DNA of 64,000 nt, from assembly GCA_024305405.1 (NCBI GenBank), contig JAKNDB010000088.1, forward strand, positions 2,746,001 through 2,810,000. The letters run 5' to 3'. The position numbers and the translations under genes were made by a program. The notes beneath the pieces are model-generated. The model was given only the letters and a program-made list of their open reading frames with translations. It did no database searches and was not told where the DNA came from. The stretch comes from Dirofilaria immitis. Its lineage: Eukaryota > Nematoda > Chromadorea > Rhabditida > Onchocercidae. This document shows positions 22,261 through 64,000 of this stretch, in pieces. Positions within the stretch are counted from its first letter, which is position 1; the number at the start of each line of letters is the position of its first letter.

Positions 22261-25200
22261 TGACTTATTTTAAAAAATGTCAAAAATATTAATTAAAATT
22301 ATTCAATGAATGAAAGCTTTTCATCTTTTTTATAATGAATTTTTCAAAATAAAAATTTAAAATAAAAGTTATGATTTGTTCTCTTTTTTTCAAATAATTT
22401 AAATAGCATTTAAAAGAAAAAGAATTTTCATTTGAAATTTAAAATTGTTCTCATAATTATTTTGATTGCTAAATAGATATTAAAAATTGAGCTTTCTTTT
22501 TCCTCACTTTAATTTGCTATTTTCTTTTCTCTAATTCGATAAGTTATAAATTTAAAATTCTAAAAAACTTTCGGATAAACAAAAAATTTGCAAAGATAAT
22601 TTAAGTTGGAAAGAAAAGGTTTAGCATGTATAATGTGTTTGATTGATAAAATTAGTGTAATTATTATATAAAATTGATAATTCAATTTTTCTCTAAGTCT
22701 ATGTGATTATGAAATAATTATTTTAAAATTGATAATTCTGTTCTTTTTCTAAATTTATATAATTATTTTCATTATTTTTTCTTAATTGATATATTATATT
22801 GTGTGGGAATGATTATTTATAAAATTTTAATCAATATGAAGGAAGAAAAAAAATTAAAATTGACCAAAGAATAATATCATTTACCATCATCAATTTTTTT
22901 CCTAATTTTTTTTTCCAAAAGAAAAGAAAATAAATAAATGAAAGAGAAGAAAATGAAAATGAAACATCACAAAATAACAAAATAACAACTTCTATTTGAT
23001 CTTTGTATGATGGAAATGATGAATGATGATAGATGGATGAAATGGATGAATTGAATGAAATGAATGAAAGGGAAATGATGATGAATTACTTCAAGTGGAT
23101 AATTATTTCGTTTACAGCTTTTAGCATATACTGATAATGATAAAATCAATCGATAAGCTCAATATAATAAACAGTTTGTGAAATGTAAAAAAAACATATC
23201 ACAACCAAAAAATTAAATTAATTTAACTTAATAGAAGCTTTAATTGATTTGTTTTTGAGAGAGAAAGAGAGAGAGAGAGAAGGAAAAAGCATAATAATTA
23301 GGTATATATGTCGTCATTATCATCATCATCATATACGAATATTATTAATATAAATCATGCATCATCATTATTCTTACTATTACTTTTATTATCATTAGTA
23401 TCATTATCACCATTATTATTATTACAACATGCATCATTATTATCATCACTATCATTATACTATTATTATTACCAATAATATTATTGTCCTCATCATACAC
23501 CATTTATTGTTACTAAAGGCTGATGATAATATATTGCCAGCGATCATTATCACAACTATATATATCTATACAATAAAAATAATATATATACAAATGAATG
23601 TGAATATTATCATCATCTCATCATTATCATTATTATTTTTATCATTCGTTATGATCGAAATTACTTGAGAATATATAAATTATATATATGTATATATAAA
23701 TATTGTAATCAATAAGTGAAAAATTGGCAGCAAAAGAAAAGGAATATAAAATTATTATCAAGTAAGATTAACAACCTATGCTGCAGCGTTTTTTTTTCAA
23801 TTTAATCAAGCCAAAAAGCTGATATAATAAACATTAATATTTATTATTCGATTTCTTTTTTTGCCTGTGATAGAGAAATTACGAAAAAAAAGGAAAAACG
23901 AATGATTAGTAATAAATTGATTGTAGTGAAATAAAAGTAAACGAATACGTAACTTAAAAATAATTTCATATAATGATTGCTATTTAAAATGATAAAATAA
24001 TATCGATTGAAATATATCACATTCATTTATTTCATTGCTGCCACCTTTTTTGATAATAAGTAATTTATTATTTGAATATTACTAAAATATAAATGTGATT
24101 AATTTTTATTAATAAATCATAATATGATATTATCATTAAATCATTCTATTAAATTTTTACTTTCCCTTAGAAAAAGTTTATTAAATTTCGCATGAGTCGG
24201 ATAAATTATCTATATATTCGTATATGATTAGTCTTTTTCACTACTTCAATCGGAATTTAATAAAATATTTTCTCGTCTGATAGATATATATATTTATATA
24301 TTTACTAATATGATTGAAGGAAATTGATATAAATCATAATTGATTTACTTGATTATTGATTTATCTGTTGGCCATTTATAAAATCAATTCTTGATGATCA
24401 AAATGGTTGAATTTTAAAAAATTAATTAAATAATGTTAAATATTTTATATAAAATTAATGATTCTTATATATTTCATTTTCTTATCTATATGTATAGATT
24501 ACAATATTATTACCACTAATATTATCATTCATTTTTCTGTGACACTTTCATATATAAATGATAATAATAATCAGACATATACATATATATATATATATAT
24601 ATTTAATACGATCGATATTTCAAAGCTTATTATAATGATTTTCACTTAATATCAATCATCACTTCCATTTTGTCATTTGAATAATTAATTATAATAATTT
24701 GACTATCTAAGTAGTAAGTTCAGAATTTTTTCTTCTTTTCAACACTTATGTAAATACATTCTATATCTACTTAATCTTTACGTATTATCTAATTTAAGTT
24801 TATTTATTTATGCGATGTAATCATTTAAACTTAACGCTTATTTACATTATTTAAGTTCACAATTTATGCTTCACTTAATCTTTTCTTATTATCTAATTTA
24901 GGTTTATTTATTAATTATACGAAACATAATTATTTTAAATTTACGTTTATTTACGTCAAAAACTTATTTATATCATTTAAATTCACAATTTATTCTTTAC
25001 TTATTTTGCATAAAATTATCTATTCTTATGTCTTCTTCAAATTTCACTAAAATACAAAATTTCTATTCTAATTAAATTCATAAGGAAAATAAGTTTCATA
25101 GAAAAGAAAAATTAAAAAGGAGACAATGAAATTTGAATTAAAAAAGAAAAAAAGGAAAAATGGCAGAAAAATAAAAGGTAGAAATATGAAAAAGTAAATT

Positions 25201-26104
25201 ATCGAAAATTTAATATTAAGAAAAAGAAAAGAAAAAAGAGCAAAGGACAGATGAGAAAATAAGATCGAAAATGTAGAAGTAATTTTAATAGTGAAATACT
25301 TTTCCTTTTAATTGATAAATTATTTATGGTAAATGAATAATTATATAAGTCTTGTTAGAAAAGATTTTTATTTACATATATATACTTGTATATGTATGAA
25401 TACAAATGTGATATAATCAATAATCAACAAATAAGATAAGAAATTATTTCAATTTCATTACTATTAATTCCCTTTACATTGATGTTTATTTTATTTTCAT
25501 AGATCAAAGAAATAATTCTTTTTTTCTAAATGCTAATTTTAAGTGTAAAAATAGATTGGGATGAATGGATTTTTAAATTTAAGAAAGGAAGATATTAGAA
25601 AGTTTTCTTTTATCCTTTAGTTGTCTTTCTCTTTTCGTCGGTCTTTTCCTTTCAAGTTTATTGTTGTTTTTATTTTTTTGCTTTCTTTTTTTTATTTTAT
25701 TGTTTACTTTTTAAAAATTCTTTTCTTTTTTTTGCAATGAATGAAAAAGAAGTTTTCCTTAAAATATTAGATTAAAAGAAAAATTTTCCGGAATGATGAG
25801 AAATATAAGAAACATTACAGTAAGTAACACTGATGTTAATAATAGATGATAGTAGCAACGATAATGATGATGATACATTACAATGCTAATAATAACAATA
25901 ATAATGAAATTAATGATAATAATGATAACAAAAATAATAAAGTTTAATATTAACAATAATATTAATAATAGTATAACAATATAGCAATAATAAAATTAAG
26001 TAATGTTTTCTTAGGCTTACCTTAATTGAATCATAAATTAAAATAAGCCATTTAATGGATTTTATCAAAACAATAGTAAACTACGGCGCTGTTGAATTTA
26101 TGAA

Positions 26105-26510
26105 TCTTTTACAGTATGAATCTTTTAAGTTTAAATTACAGTATAACAACTATTTGTCACTACAAGCTTCCGTTTATTTTTGCTTATTTGAAAAAAAAGA
26201 AACTGTAAAATTTCGATTTTTGAATTATTACTATTTGATTACACTAATGAATATTCAAACTGACAACAACAAATCTCATCAAAAGAACTACCGTAGCAAA
26301 TAACTGGTACCGTAGATTCCATTACTGTAAAATTTAGAAGCTTTTACATAGTTCATGTTTAAATTACAGTATCATAATTGTATGTCTTTTTAAGTTTTCT
26401 TTTTTTATTTTTTTGGTTGCATAGAGAAAGAAAAATTATAAAATTTCAATTTGTAAATTATTGTTACTTGATTAACATCAAATGATATTCGATTGACAAA
26501 TAGTTAAATG
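26105..26510. repeat. Diverged ~200-bp tandem duplication
   Basis: Blocks around 26125-26160, 26205-26270 and their counterparts at 26350-26410 and 26430-26505 share order and sequence: GTTTAAATTACAGTAT, CTTTTTAAG, TAAAATTTCRATTT, AATTATT, TACTTGATTA, and a GATATTC or AATATTC block followed by a TGACAA-type block. The copies are well diverged, so the event is old. Confidence 0.6.
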
Positions 26511-26839
26511 AATACAATGGAAAAAAGAAATGAAAGTAATTTTGAATGCTGATAAGTTGGATAAATAGGGTCGAGAAAAAGAGCCCAAAATTAAATTTTG
26601 CCAAATCAAAAATTAGGAGTGAAGAAAAAGATAACAACAAGTAGAGAAACGGAAGAAGCAAAGCTGGAAATGAACACAAAGAACGGAAAAGCCGCGAGAG
26701 CAGAAAAGGTCGGGGAATTAAGGAATGCGGGAAATGGCTTGGGCGAAAAAAATGAAGAAAAACTAGCCAAGTGAAAAAAGGCAATAAAAATTCGGCCATC
26801 TGATTAAAGGTTATAAGCTGTAAATTATTTCCTAATGAA

Positions 26840-26873
26840 AGAGCCAAGGCAAAAAGGAGCGTTTTTTGGCTCT
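26840..26873. repeat. Inverted repeat AGAGCCAA...TTGGCTCT
   Basis: Eight-base arms at 26840-26847 and 26866-26873 with an 18-base spacer, inside a purine-rich island (26560-26890) of higher GC than its surroundings. Could be the remnant of an inserted element; no coding content is recognised. Confidence 0.6.
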
Positions 26874-29800
26874 GACATTTGCTAAATTTAGGAAATTTTG
26901 TTAAAACGAAAAAATGCAAAATTCGTAAATGAAGAAAAATCGAATCGATTGAATTTTTTTGAAGAAAATTAGAAAACGGAAAACTTTTCAATTCAAAAAA
27001 AGAATTGAAGTTTTGTTTTCCTTCTGTTTCTTTTAGTTTCCTTTATTTATTTTATTAAAAGGACAAAGGAGATGAAAAGGTCACAAATAATTTGTATAAG
27101 TTTTATTTAAAAACATTTTTGTAAATGAAAAAATTTGAAATGAATTAATTGACAAAATAGAATTTTTTTAAAGAAATATTTTAAAAATTATAAAAATTTC
27201 TTTCGATTAAAATGAATAAATCCTTTTGTTTTTAATTGACTTTATATCAATTTTTTGATTTATTTTCAAATGTTTTATTATCGAAACAACGAATTTATGA
27301 GAGTTAAATTTGAAAAATTAAGTAATTAAAATTAGAATAAATTTGAATTTTTTCAAAATTTATTTTGAATTGAAAAGACTTCAATATAATTAATAATTCC
27401 ATTATTGCAAAAATTAGTAATAAGACAGTGAAAATAATTTCGTTTCCTTTGATAAATATTTTTAAATAAATTTTGAAAAAAAAAACGTTTAAGATATAAT
27501 ATTTGGTAAGGATGAAAATATCGATTAATGCTTTGATAAGACGAAAACATTGATCGATAACGGTAATAACATATTCATGAAATTTACAAATTGAATATTT
27601 AACAGGGCCAGTTTTAAAATATTTATTACATTGCATTATTGGAACGGAATATAATATTTGAAAATATTTAGTTAGGAAATGATGGATAAAAATATTTCAT
27701 TTAATTAACAAATATTTTAGGATATCAATTTTAATTAATATAATTAAATATTCATATTAACTAATTGATTAATGAAAATTCAATTTCTTATTATTTCAAT
27801 TTATTTCAATAATACTTCATTGTACCCCTATTTTTACTCATTTTTTAAATTCATTTTCGTTTAAAAATTTTTTTCTTAATAAAAATGCTAATTTTGTCCA
27901 AAAATAACTCATAAAATAGCAAAAGCCTAAAATATGCAAAAATTATTTATTTTTATATGCCATATTTATTGGCTTTTGAAAATTTTTCTCAATAAAAACA
28001 AAAACGAAAATGTCGTATAATATCGAAAAAGAAAATATTAAAACTATTTAAATAGCATTTCGAAAAATTTTTTTATTTGGTTGAGGAAAAAAACATTTAC
28101 AATTTGATAGCAAATAGAAATTCTTAATAAATTATCTATCAATTTTCCGATTTTAAAAATAATATTTTATAAAAATAATCATTTGAATAGAAAAAAAGAA
28201 AGTTTTATTATTTGAAATGAATTTGGAAATTTTTCAACCGAAAGAAAATTTTATAGTACATTCCAACTTTTCACTAAAAAATCCAAATTTTTGATAATTT
28301 TAAATTCAAAAATTTAAATTTTAATTTTTAATTATTATAAATTTTTCTTTAGCTAAAAGTCTTAAATGAACAAAAGTTTATTTTTTTAAAAAAAAGCCAA
28401 AACATTGTCATTTTCTACGAGCAAAATTCATTTTTAAAACTTTTTTACTTCTCTTTTCTCCTAAAGGAAAAAATCAATTTTTTAACCATTTTTTTGAAAT
28501 TCTATTTCTATTTCTTTATGTTCTGAATTTTAATAAATCAGCATAATGATGAATATTCCGGCCATTTATGTTGATAATAAAGAATTTAATTTATAATTAA
28601 TTCAGAAAGAAACCAAGAATTGATTAAAAACGAGTATAACTTTGTTTAGTAGGAAAGTACAAATGAAATGGCAAATAAAATATTAAAATTTAATACTCAA
28701 AAATAATTACAAAAAAGATTTTAAAAATTATCAAAAATATAAAATCAAAAGAAGAAGTTGCGAAATTTTAAAAGTACAATTTAAATAAATTTAATAAATA
28801 AAAATTTAAAATTAAAATCTTGTTCGCTTTAGTTTGCATATATATGTATAGGTTTATTTATTAATTTATTCATTTGTGTTTACTTGAAATTAATTTTAAA
28901 TTCAATTTAAAATTTCCTTTGGTTTCATTCAAAGTTTTAATAGGAATAACTAACTAAATTTTGTATGATTCTGAACAAATATTCAAATTAATCTAAGAAT
29001 TAATAAAAATTGAAAATTTCATTTACATCAAATATATTTACTTGCTTTTAAAGAAATGAAATATTTAAACTGAATACTCAAAAATTGTTTAAACAATAAA
29101 TATTGAATGATAATTTATTATCATTCATAAAATATTTTTAATCCTATCCCATCTATAACATCCTTCTTTCCATCATTAAAAATTTCTTAAATAATAAAAA
29201 ATTTTATATATTAATTAAATTAAATTCCTATTACATGTACATATATATAATTAAAATTAATATCATAATAATTCAACTGCTTTTAAATTCATCGTTAACA
29301 ATATTTAATTGAATTGAAAAATGATTCAAAAAAAAGGTATGAATAAAATGAAATACGATGATGATAAGCATAATGATAAATTAATGATAAACTTTAAATT
29401 ATTCCTTTTATAATAAATAACAAAATATTTTAGTATTCCAAAAAAACGAAACAAATTGAAATATAAAATAACTTTCAGAATAAAATTCATATTTTTCGTA
29501 TTTCAGTTAAATTCGAAAAATAGAAATTAAATAGAAATTGAAAAAATTTGCACATATAAATATTATTGATTAGATAAAATATTAAAATAATCAAATTATT
29601 ATTGATTATGTTTTTATCGGAAAAAATTAATAAATAATAGGTTTAAAAGAGCTATTAGCATTTTATATTTGTTCATTATTTAAATACAATGATAATTCAA
29701 AGTGATAAATATTTGTTCAAATTGAAAAAAATGAAGGAAAGAACGAACTCAATTAAAAATTCTTAATGAAAAATTTCTGTAATATAATTCAAATTAATTT

Positions 29801-31149
29801 AAAAGAAATTAAACGGAAAACCAAAAAAGAAGTAAAATAAAAAGAAATAAATAATTTTATATTGAAATAATTATTAATAATAATAAATAGCTTAAAATAT
29901 TATTATTTTTATTCGAATACATTTTATTTAATTTAAGCATTTCATTCGTTTGAATTTCAACTTAACTTTTCATAGTTTGGGAGCAAAAATTTGAAATACT
30001 CATCGGATATATGACAAATTTTAGAGATCAAATATGTCAATCAATCAAGGGAAAAGATTGAAATTGAATTTTTGAAAAAAGACTGAAATTGAAATTATTC
30101 GCATTAATGAAGATGTGATGTAAAAGGCGAAAAAAATGTTAGTATTAATTCATTTAATTATCGATTATTAATTCATTTGATTATCTATTATCGATTTATT
30201 TAATTAGCAATTACTGCTTACATTATTTCATTCATTTATTAAATTAGCTCATTCAATTATCAGTTAATGCTAATAGTAATTTATTAATTATTAATTGATT
30301 ATTCAATTATCAATTAATGCTAATACTGTGCATTAATTAGTATAATCCTATTAGCTCATTAATTTTAATTTAATTATTATTTGATAAAAATTTTTCGAAA
30401 CAACACAATAATAAGAAAACATGATTTAGATGATATCAAAATGAAAAATAATAATAATAATTTTTGTATATTTTTTTAAAGAAATAGATAAATTAAATTT
30501 TGTATCTTTACATAAAAACAATGTAAGAATATTATTTTGAACTTTTTAGTATTTTTTTATTAATTTGAAAAAATTACTGGAACTAAAATGAAATTAAATA
30601 AATGATTGACCGATCAATCAGTTGATGAACTGATCAAATTTTGATTTGCTCAATTTTTTCGAACATTCAAATTTCAATAAAATGATGAACAAATTGTTTG
30701 ACGAATTACAATTTGAGGAAATTAAAATTTGTACTTTTAAATTTTTAATTTTTGAATTTTCTTTTTTTTCATTTTTTTCCTTTTTCTTTAATCGATTTTC
30801 TCATAATTAATTATTTTTTTCAGAAAGTATTATTATATTATTCGATAAAAAGACGATAATCACATTTAATTAGTTTTATCAATTTTAACATATTTAAAAA
30901 AAAAGAGAAACTTTTTTCTTATCAAATTAATTTTAAGACAATTTGATAATTGAAATAGTTTAGTTATTCAATATCATATGATAAGAATTTTTAATTTATT
31001 TGTAATTAAGAACCATATAATTACTAATAATTGATTGTCTAATTAATTCTTCAATTTAAAAACAGTATTAATGGGATATTGATATCATTTGAAATGATAA
31101 AGAATGATATCAGAATATTTAATTCATATTAAAATTTATGTATTTATAT

Positions 31150-31770
31150 ATAATACATGCATACACGAATATTGACCGATATAAGATATACGATTATTGA
31201 TAGATATACTGATAGGTTAATGATAAGCATACAATTAGTGGAGGATATACAATTAATGATATACATACGCTTACTGATTGACATAAGATTACGATATATA
31301 TGTAGTTATATGATTGTTCATAAATACATAATATTGATAGATATACGATCAAAGATTATTTATAAATATATGATTATGGAATACTGTCAGATATACAATC
31401 CCTGATAAGTGTTTTGACTATTGATAAATATTGGTGTACGATTATGATAAAAGATTATTGATAGATATATAATATTAATAATATAATATGATTATTTGCA
31501 GATATATGATTTCTAATAAATATATTGATATATTAGTAACAAATATACGATTTTTCGATAGATATACGATTACTGATGACATGCAGCTATTATGATCAAA
31601 AGATTATTGGACAATTATGATAATGATAATATGATATGATTACTTATAGATATATGAGTTATATGAGCATCTATCTGAATGACATCTATTTGATATAAAT
31701 ATATATGATTATTGATAAAAATACGATTGTTCGTGAACATATGATTACCTACGGATCAATAATTACTGAT
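31150..31770. repeat. Degenerate minisatellite upstream of the TSP1-repeat gene
   Basis: About 600 bp is built from imperfect repeats of a GATATACGATTATTGATA-like unit, recognisable near 31180, 31205, 31240, 31345, 31460, 31550, 31650 and 31715, with variable spacing. It lies a few hundred bases before the first coding exon of the thrombospondin-repeat gene. Confidence 0.65.
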
Positions 31771-31984
31771 AAACATGTCAATAATAAGTATGCCTCTGTA
31801 TCAAAATAATTTTGAATTATAATCATTAATGGGATGATAATTTGCAATTATTTGATAATATTTATCATTATTATTAATTAGTCCATAACGACGTCCATTT
31901 GGTCAGTAGTTGTTTATCACGAATAGAAATGATCACTTTCGACCTTGTCATATCGTTATATTGCCAGCAACTATCCTCATCATA

Positions 31985-61565
<29,581 letters not shown>

Positions 61566-62597
61566 AATCAAGTTTTAGAAAATCATCATTGCATCAACCA
61601 CTTTCGATCGCTACTGTGCAACGATCAAATGATATGATAGGTTGAACCATAAGTAATAATAGTTAAAATCGTTTTGAAATTTTCTATTAAGAATTTAATT
61701 ATCGACAAAATAACACTAGGACACTTTTATCAAAAGGCTTTTTTAAATTATAAGAACATCATTCTCTGAGGTTATCTTACCAGGATTATTTCACGGATCA
61801 TGGATCATCATGACTATTTAATAGGTTTATCATGGATTTTACGTCCTTTTCATAGCGACATTATTGTAGCTAAAATTACGTTTTATTTTTTCTGATAATG
61901 ACAAAGCAAGATAAAATCGAGCTTAAAATTAAAGTACTAGAAGTATTACTGATAAGATTATTTATCTAAATAATTATCAAGATGAATATTTAAAAGTAAA
62001 TTTTTCGGCTTGTTTTTCTTATTCATCTTATTAGCTGTATATGCGATGAACATATGTTGAAAATTGTGTTCGTAATGATTATCAAAAAGAGTAAAAGGAA
62101 GAAATATGAAATGGGAATTTGATAATAATTTCAAAATCAAATAAGTTCTGTGATCTTATTTTATTCCAATATTCAATCAAGTGTTTTTTTCATTTAAATT
62201 GCTAGAAAATTAAGTCTTTCATATTTAGACCTTTTTATGTTTTCTTTCCACAAAAAGTACTTATTCTTTAAAAAAAATATGTAAATATCATATTTGAATA
62301 TCAAAAATTCCCTTTTATTTTGTTGTTTTTGTTTTCTTTTTTCTTGAAAAATTTAATTTTTATGTTGCAATTATGTATACATATCACAAAATTAAGATAA
62401 TCAAAAAAATGATGAAATTGAGAGATTTAAATAAAAATTAAAAGTTAATCAATAAATCGTACAAGTCTTGTCATTATTCATAAATTTGCAGATCAACAAA
62501 ATGTAAGCATGTTTTATTTTCATATTTCAAATAATAATATCTGCAATATTTACAAAATTTTATTATCACTTTTACTTTCATTGACTGTTTTACTTAC

Positions 62598-62724
62598 TGT
62601 AATGTCGACTATCCGATCATATTCATGGCATTTCTTTTCCAATTCCGTTGCAACAAATCGAAATTCGAAATCAGTTGCTGTCTTGTTTAATGAATTTTCT
62701 TGATCTGTTATTGTCGATGTGTCA
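62598..62724 (-). CDS. Possible orphan exon of an unknown minus-strand gene
   Basis: On the minus strand an acceptor (AATTTTTAG) precedes a 127-bp open stretch ending in a strong donor (ACA|GTAAGT). It encodes 42 residues of balanced composition, including TATDFEFRFVATELEKK and CHEYDRIVDIT. It is clearly less AT-rich than its surroundings, as real exons in this window are. I found no matching neighbouring exons on that strand, and I do not recognise the protein. It could also be a relic exon. Confidence 0.35.
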
Positions 62725-63572
62725 CTAAAAATTGCTGAATCGAGTTTTAAAGTTTGACAGCAATTAAAATTTTGTAATGTCAAAAATTCATTCTTTCGCT
62801 TTCTCCTCTCTATTTTCTCTCTGTTTGATTTTATTTCATACAAATTTGTCGTAAGAAATTTCATCAAGCAAATAGATTTCATTTTCATCTATTTCGTTTT
62901 TCTTTTTCCATTTCAATTTATTCAACTAAATTTGAAATTTATGTCAAATGATTTGCAAATAAAAGGGAAGAAAAAATCAGCGAAGAATGGATACGAAATA
63001 ATATATATCTTATAATGTATTAGTATATGCTTTTAAAATTTTTTTGGAAATTTCGAGAAGCTTTGTTTTATTGAAAAAAATAAAAGGAAAATATTCATAG
63101 TTTTTCTTTGCTGAAAAGCTTTTTTTTCTTTATTTCAGAAAAAACGAAAAGTTTATGTAAAATATTAATTGATAAGTTAAATTATTACGACTATTTGTTA
63201 GCAAAAAGAAAGAAAAGAATTTATTAGTTTTCTTTTAATTGGTATTGATCAAATATATCAATCATTTCCTATCGATTCAATTAGAAAATTAATAATTTTA
63301 TTCCAGAATAGAGTTACAGTGAAAAGAATATTACGGAATGAAGCTACCATAATAAAAATTATTGATGAATAAAGACACATTAGAGTAGGAGTATTTCAGA
63401 ATGAGGTTACGATAACAAGACACAAATGGATTTCGGTGAATAAATTTTATTATATGTGTTTTCCAGTACCTTTTGTCTTTTTTTTTTTCAATTTTAATAG
63501 AACTAAAGATGAATAATAGACGAAAGGATGAATTACGTCAATTATTCATATAGTAATGCATTTGCACTAATA

Positions 63573-63645
63573 ATAAATAATTAGGAATGATGATAAATAA
63601 TTAGGAATGATGATAAATAATTAGGAATAATGATAAATAATTAGG
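63573..63645. repeat. 20-bp tandem repeat, about four copies
   Basis: The unit AAATAATTAGGAATGATGAT repeats with one base changed in the last copy. Confidence 0.85.
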
Positions 63646-64000
63646 AGAAACATTTTGGTTGACAAAGGAAAAAGGTAGAATTTATTTTAGTGGCTGAAAT
63701 TTTTTTATTTTTATTGCTAAAAGAGAGAAAATAGAATCAGTGTTATGAAACCTGCAGTGAGTTATTGTATTATTTTATCTTTTACTAATATAAATTTTTA
63801 TTATCAATAATTCTGCAGTATTTTATATCTATCATAATTATAGCATCCCAATTATTTCTTACTTATTATTATTATTATTATTATTTCTTGCATCTCCTAC
63901 TAATGCATTTACTAAATATTACTCAAATACATATATAATTGCTCTTTTATTACTTTAACTTTAATTACTATTGTTATTTAATAATTTATCATGAACTTTA

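Larger units (their letters stand above)
17238..31149. other. ~14 kb AT-rich region without recognisable genes
   Basis: I find no conserved protein or RNA here. Contents: AT dinucleotide tracts and a perfect 24-bp palindrome near 18170-18225; a pyrimidine-rich stretch at about 18760-19010; ATT/ATC trinucleotide runs at 19870-20000, 23310-23650 and 25850-25990; a degenerate tandem array at 21920-22260; a GA tract at 23261-23281; a diverged duplication at 26105-26510; and a purine-rich, less AT-rich island at 26560-26890. It probably contains the Shaw promoter and part of the regulatory region of the next gene. Open frames here are low-complexity Phe/Leu/Ile-rich or purine-biased and do not look like proteins. 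Confidence 0.5.
61566..64000. other. 3' flank of the TSP1-repeat gene, mostly non-coding
   Basis: Contains the presumed 3' UTR, one plausible minus-strand exon (62598-62724), a 20-bp tandem repeat at 63573-63645 and ATT trinucleotide runs at about 63865-63890. Nothing else is recognisable. Confidence 0.5.

Noticed and set aside
26464..26991. 175-residue open frame on the minus strand
   Set aside because: Phe/Leu/Ser-rich composition results from a purine-rich plus strand. There are no recognisable domains, no splice context and no codon pattern like the real exons.

Overview
The window looks like nematode nuclear DNA, most likely from a clade III (filarial or spirurid) worm. It is extremely AT-rich, with short coding exons, GT-AG introns ending in TTTCAG-like acceptors, and proteins resembling known animal families. 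There is no sign of bacterial gene organisation. It holds four multi-exon genes, two copies of an SL1-like spliced-leader RNA candidate, a decayed 28S rRNA fragment, many simple repeats, and long stretches with no recognisable gene. The species assignment is inference.

Layout. (1) 1282-3417 (+): RNA polymerase III subunit RPC8 (POLR3H), 5 exons, broken by at least one single-base frameshift. (2) 4562-7674 (+): pinin, 9 exons, intact, 401 residues. (3) 9651-17227 (-): a Shaw/Kv3-type voltage-gated potassium channel, 10 exons, intact, 487 residues. Its introns hold a 28S rRNA D2-region remnant (10059-10253) and, on the opposite strand, SL-like copy 1. (4) 17238-31984: about 15 kb without a recognisable gene. 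(5) 31985-61565 (+): a roughly 30-kb gene for a secreted protein. It has a signal peptide, three thrombospondin type-1 repeats, a 37-residue glutamine run, a Ser/Thr-rich middle and a coiled coil. I could join 14 exons in phase, with two single-base frameshifts. SL-like copy 2 lies antisense in one of its introns. (6) 61566-64000: mostly non-coding, with one plausible orphan minus-strand exon.

The most interesting item is a 478-bp element present twice, inverted, 47 kb apart (11418-11895 and 58284-58761). By eye the first ~437 bp are identical. The 3' end of each carries a 22-nt leader differing from nematode SL1 at two positions, then a GT donor, a hairpin, a U-rich Sm-like site and a terminal stem. 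The last 41 bp have diverged but still fold into a comparable stem. Both copies lie antisense in introns of protein genes, not in a 5S rDNA array where nematode SL1 genes usually sit.

A second theme is quality. Three to four apparent frameshifts in otherwise well-conserved coding sequence are each repaired by adding one base to a homopolymer, which points to homopolymer under-calling in the assembly rather than to pseudogenes. The genes are functionally unrelated (Pol III transcription, splicing, membrane excitability, extracellular matrix), and I see no operon.
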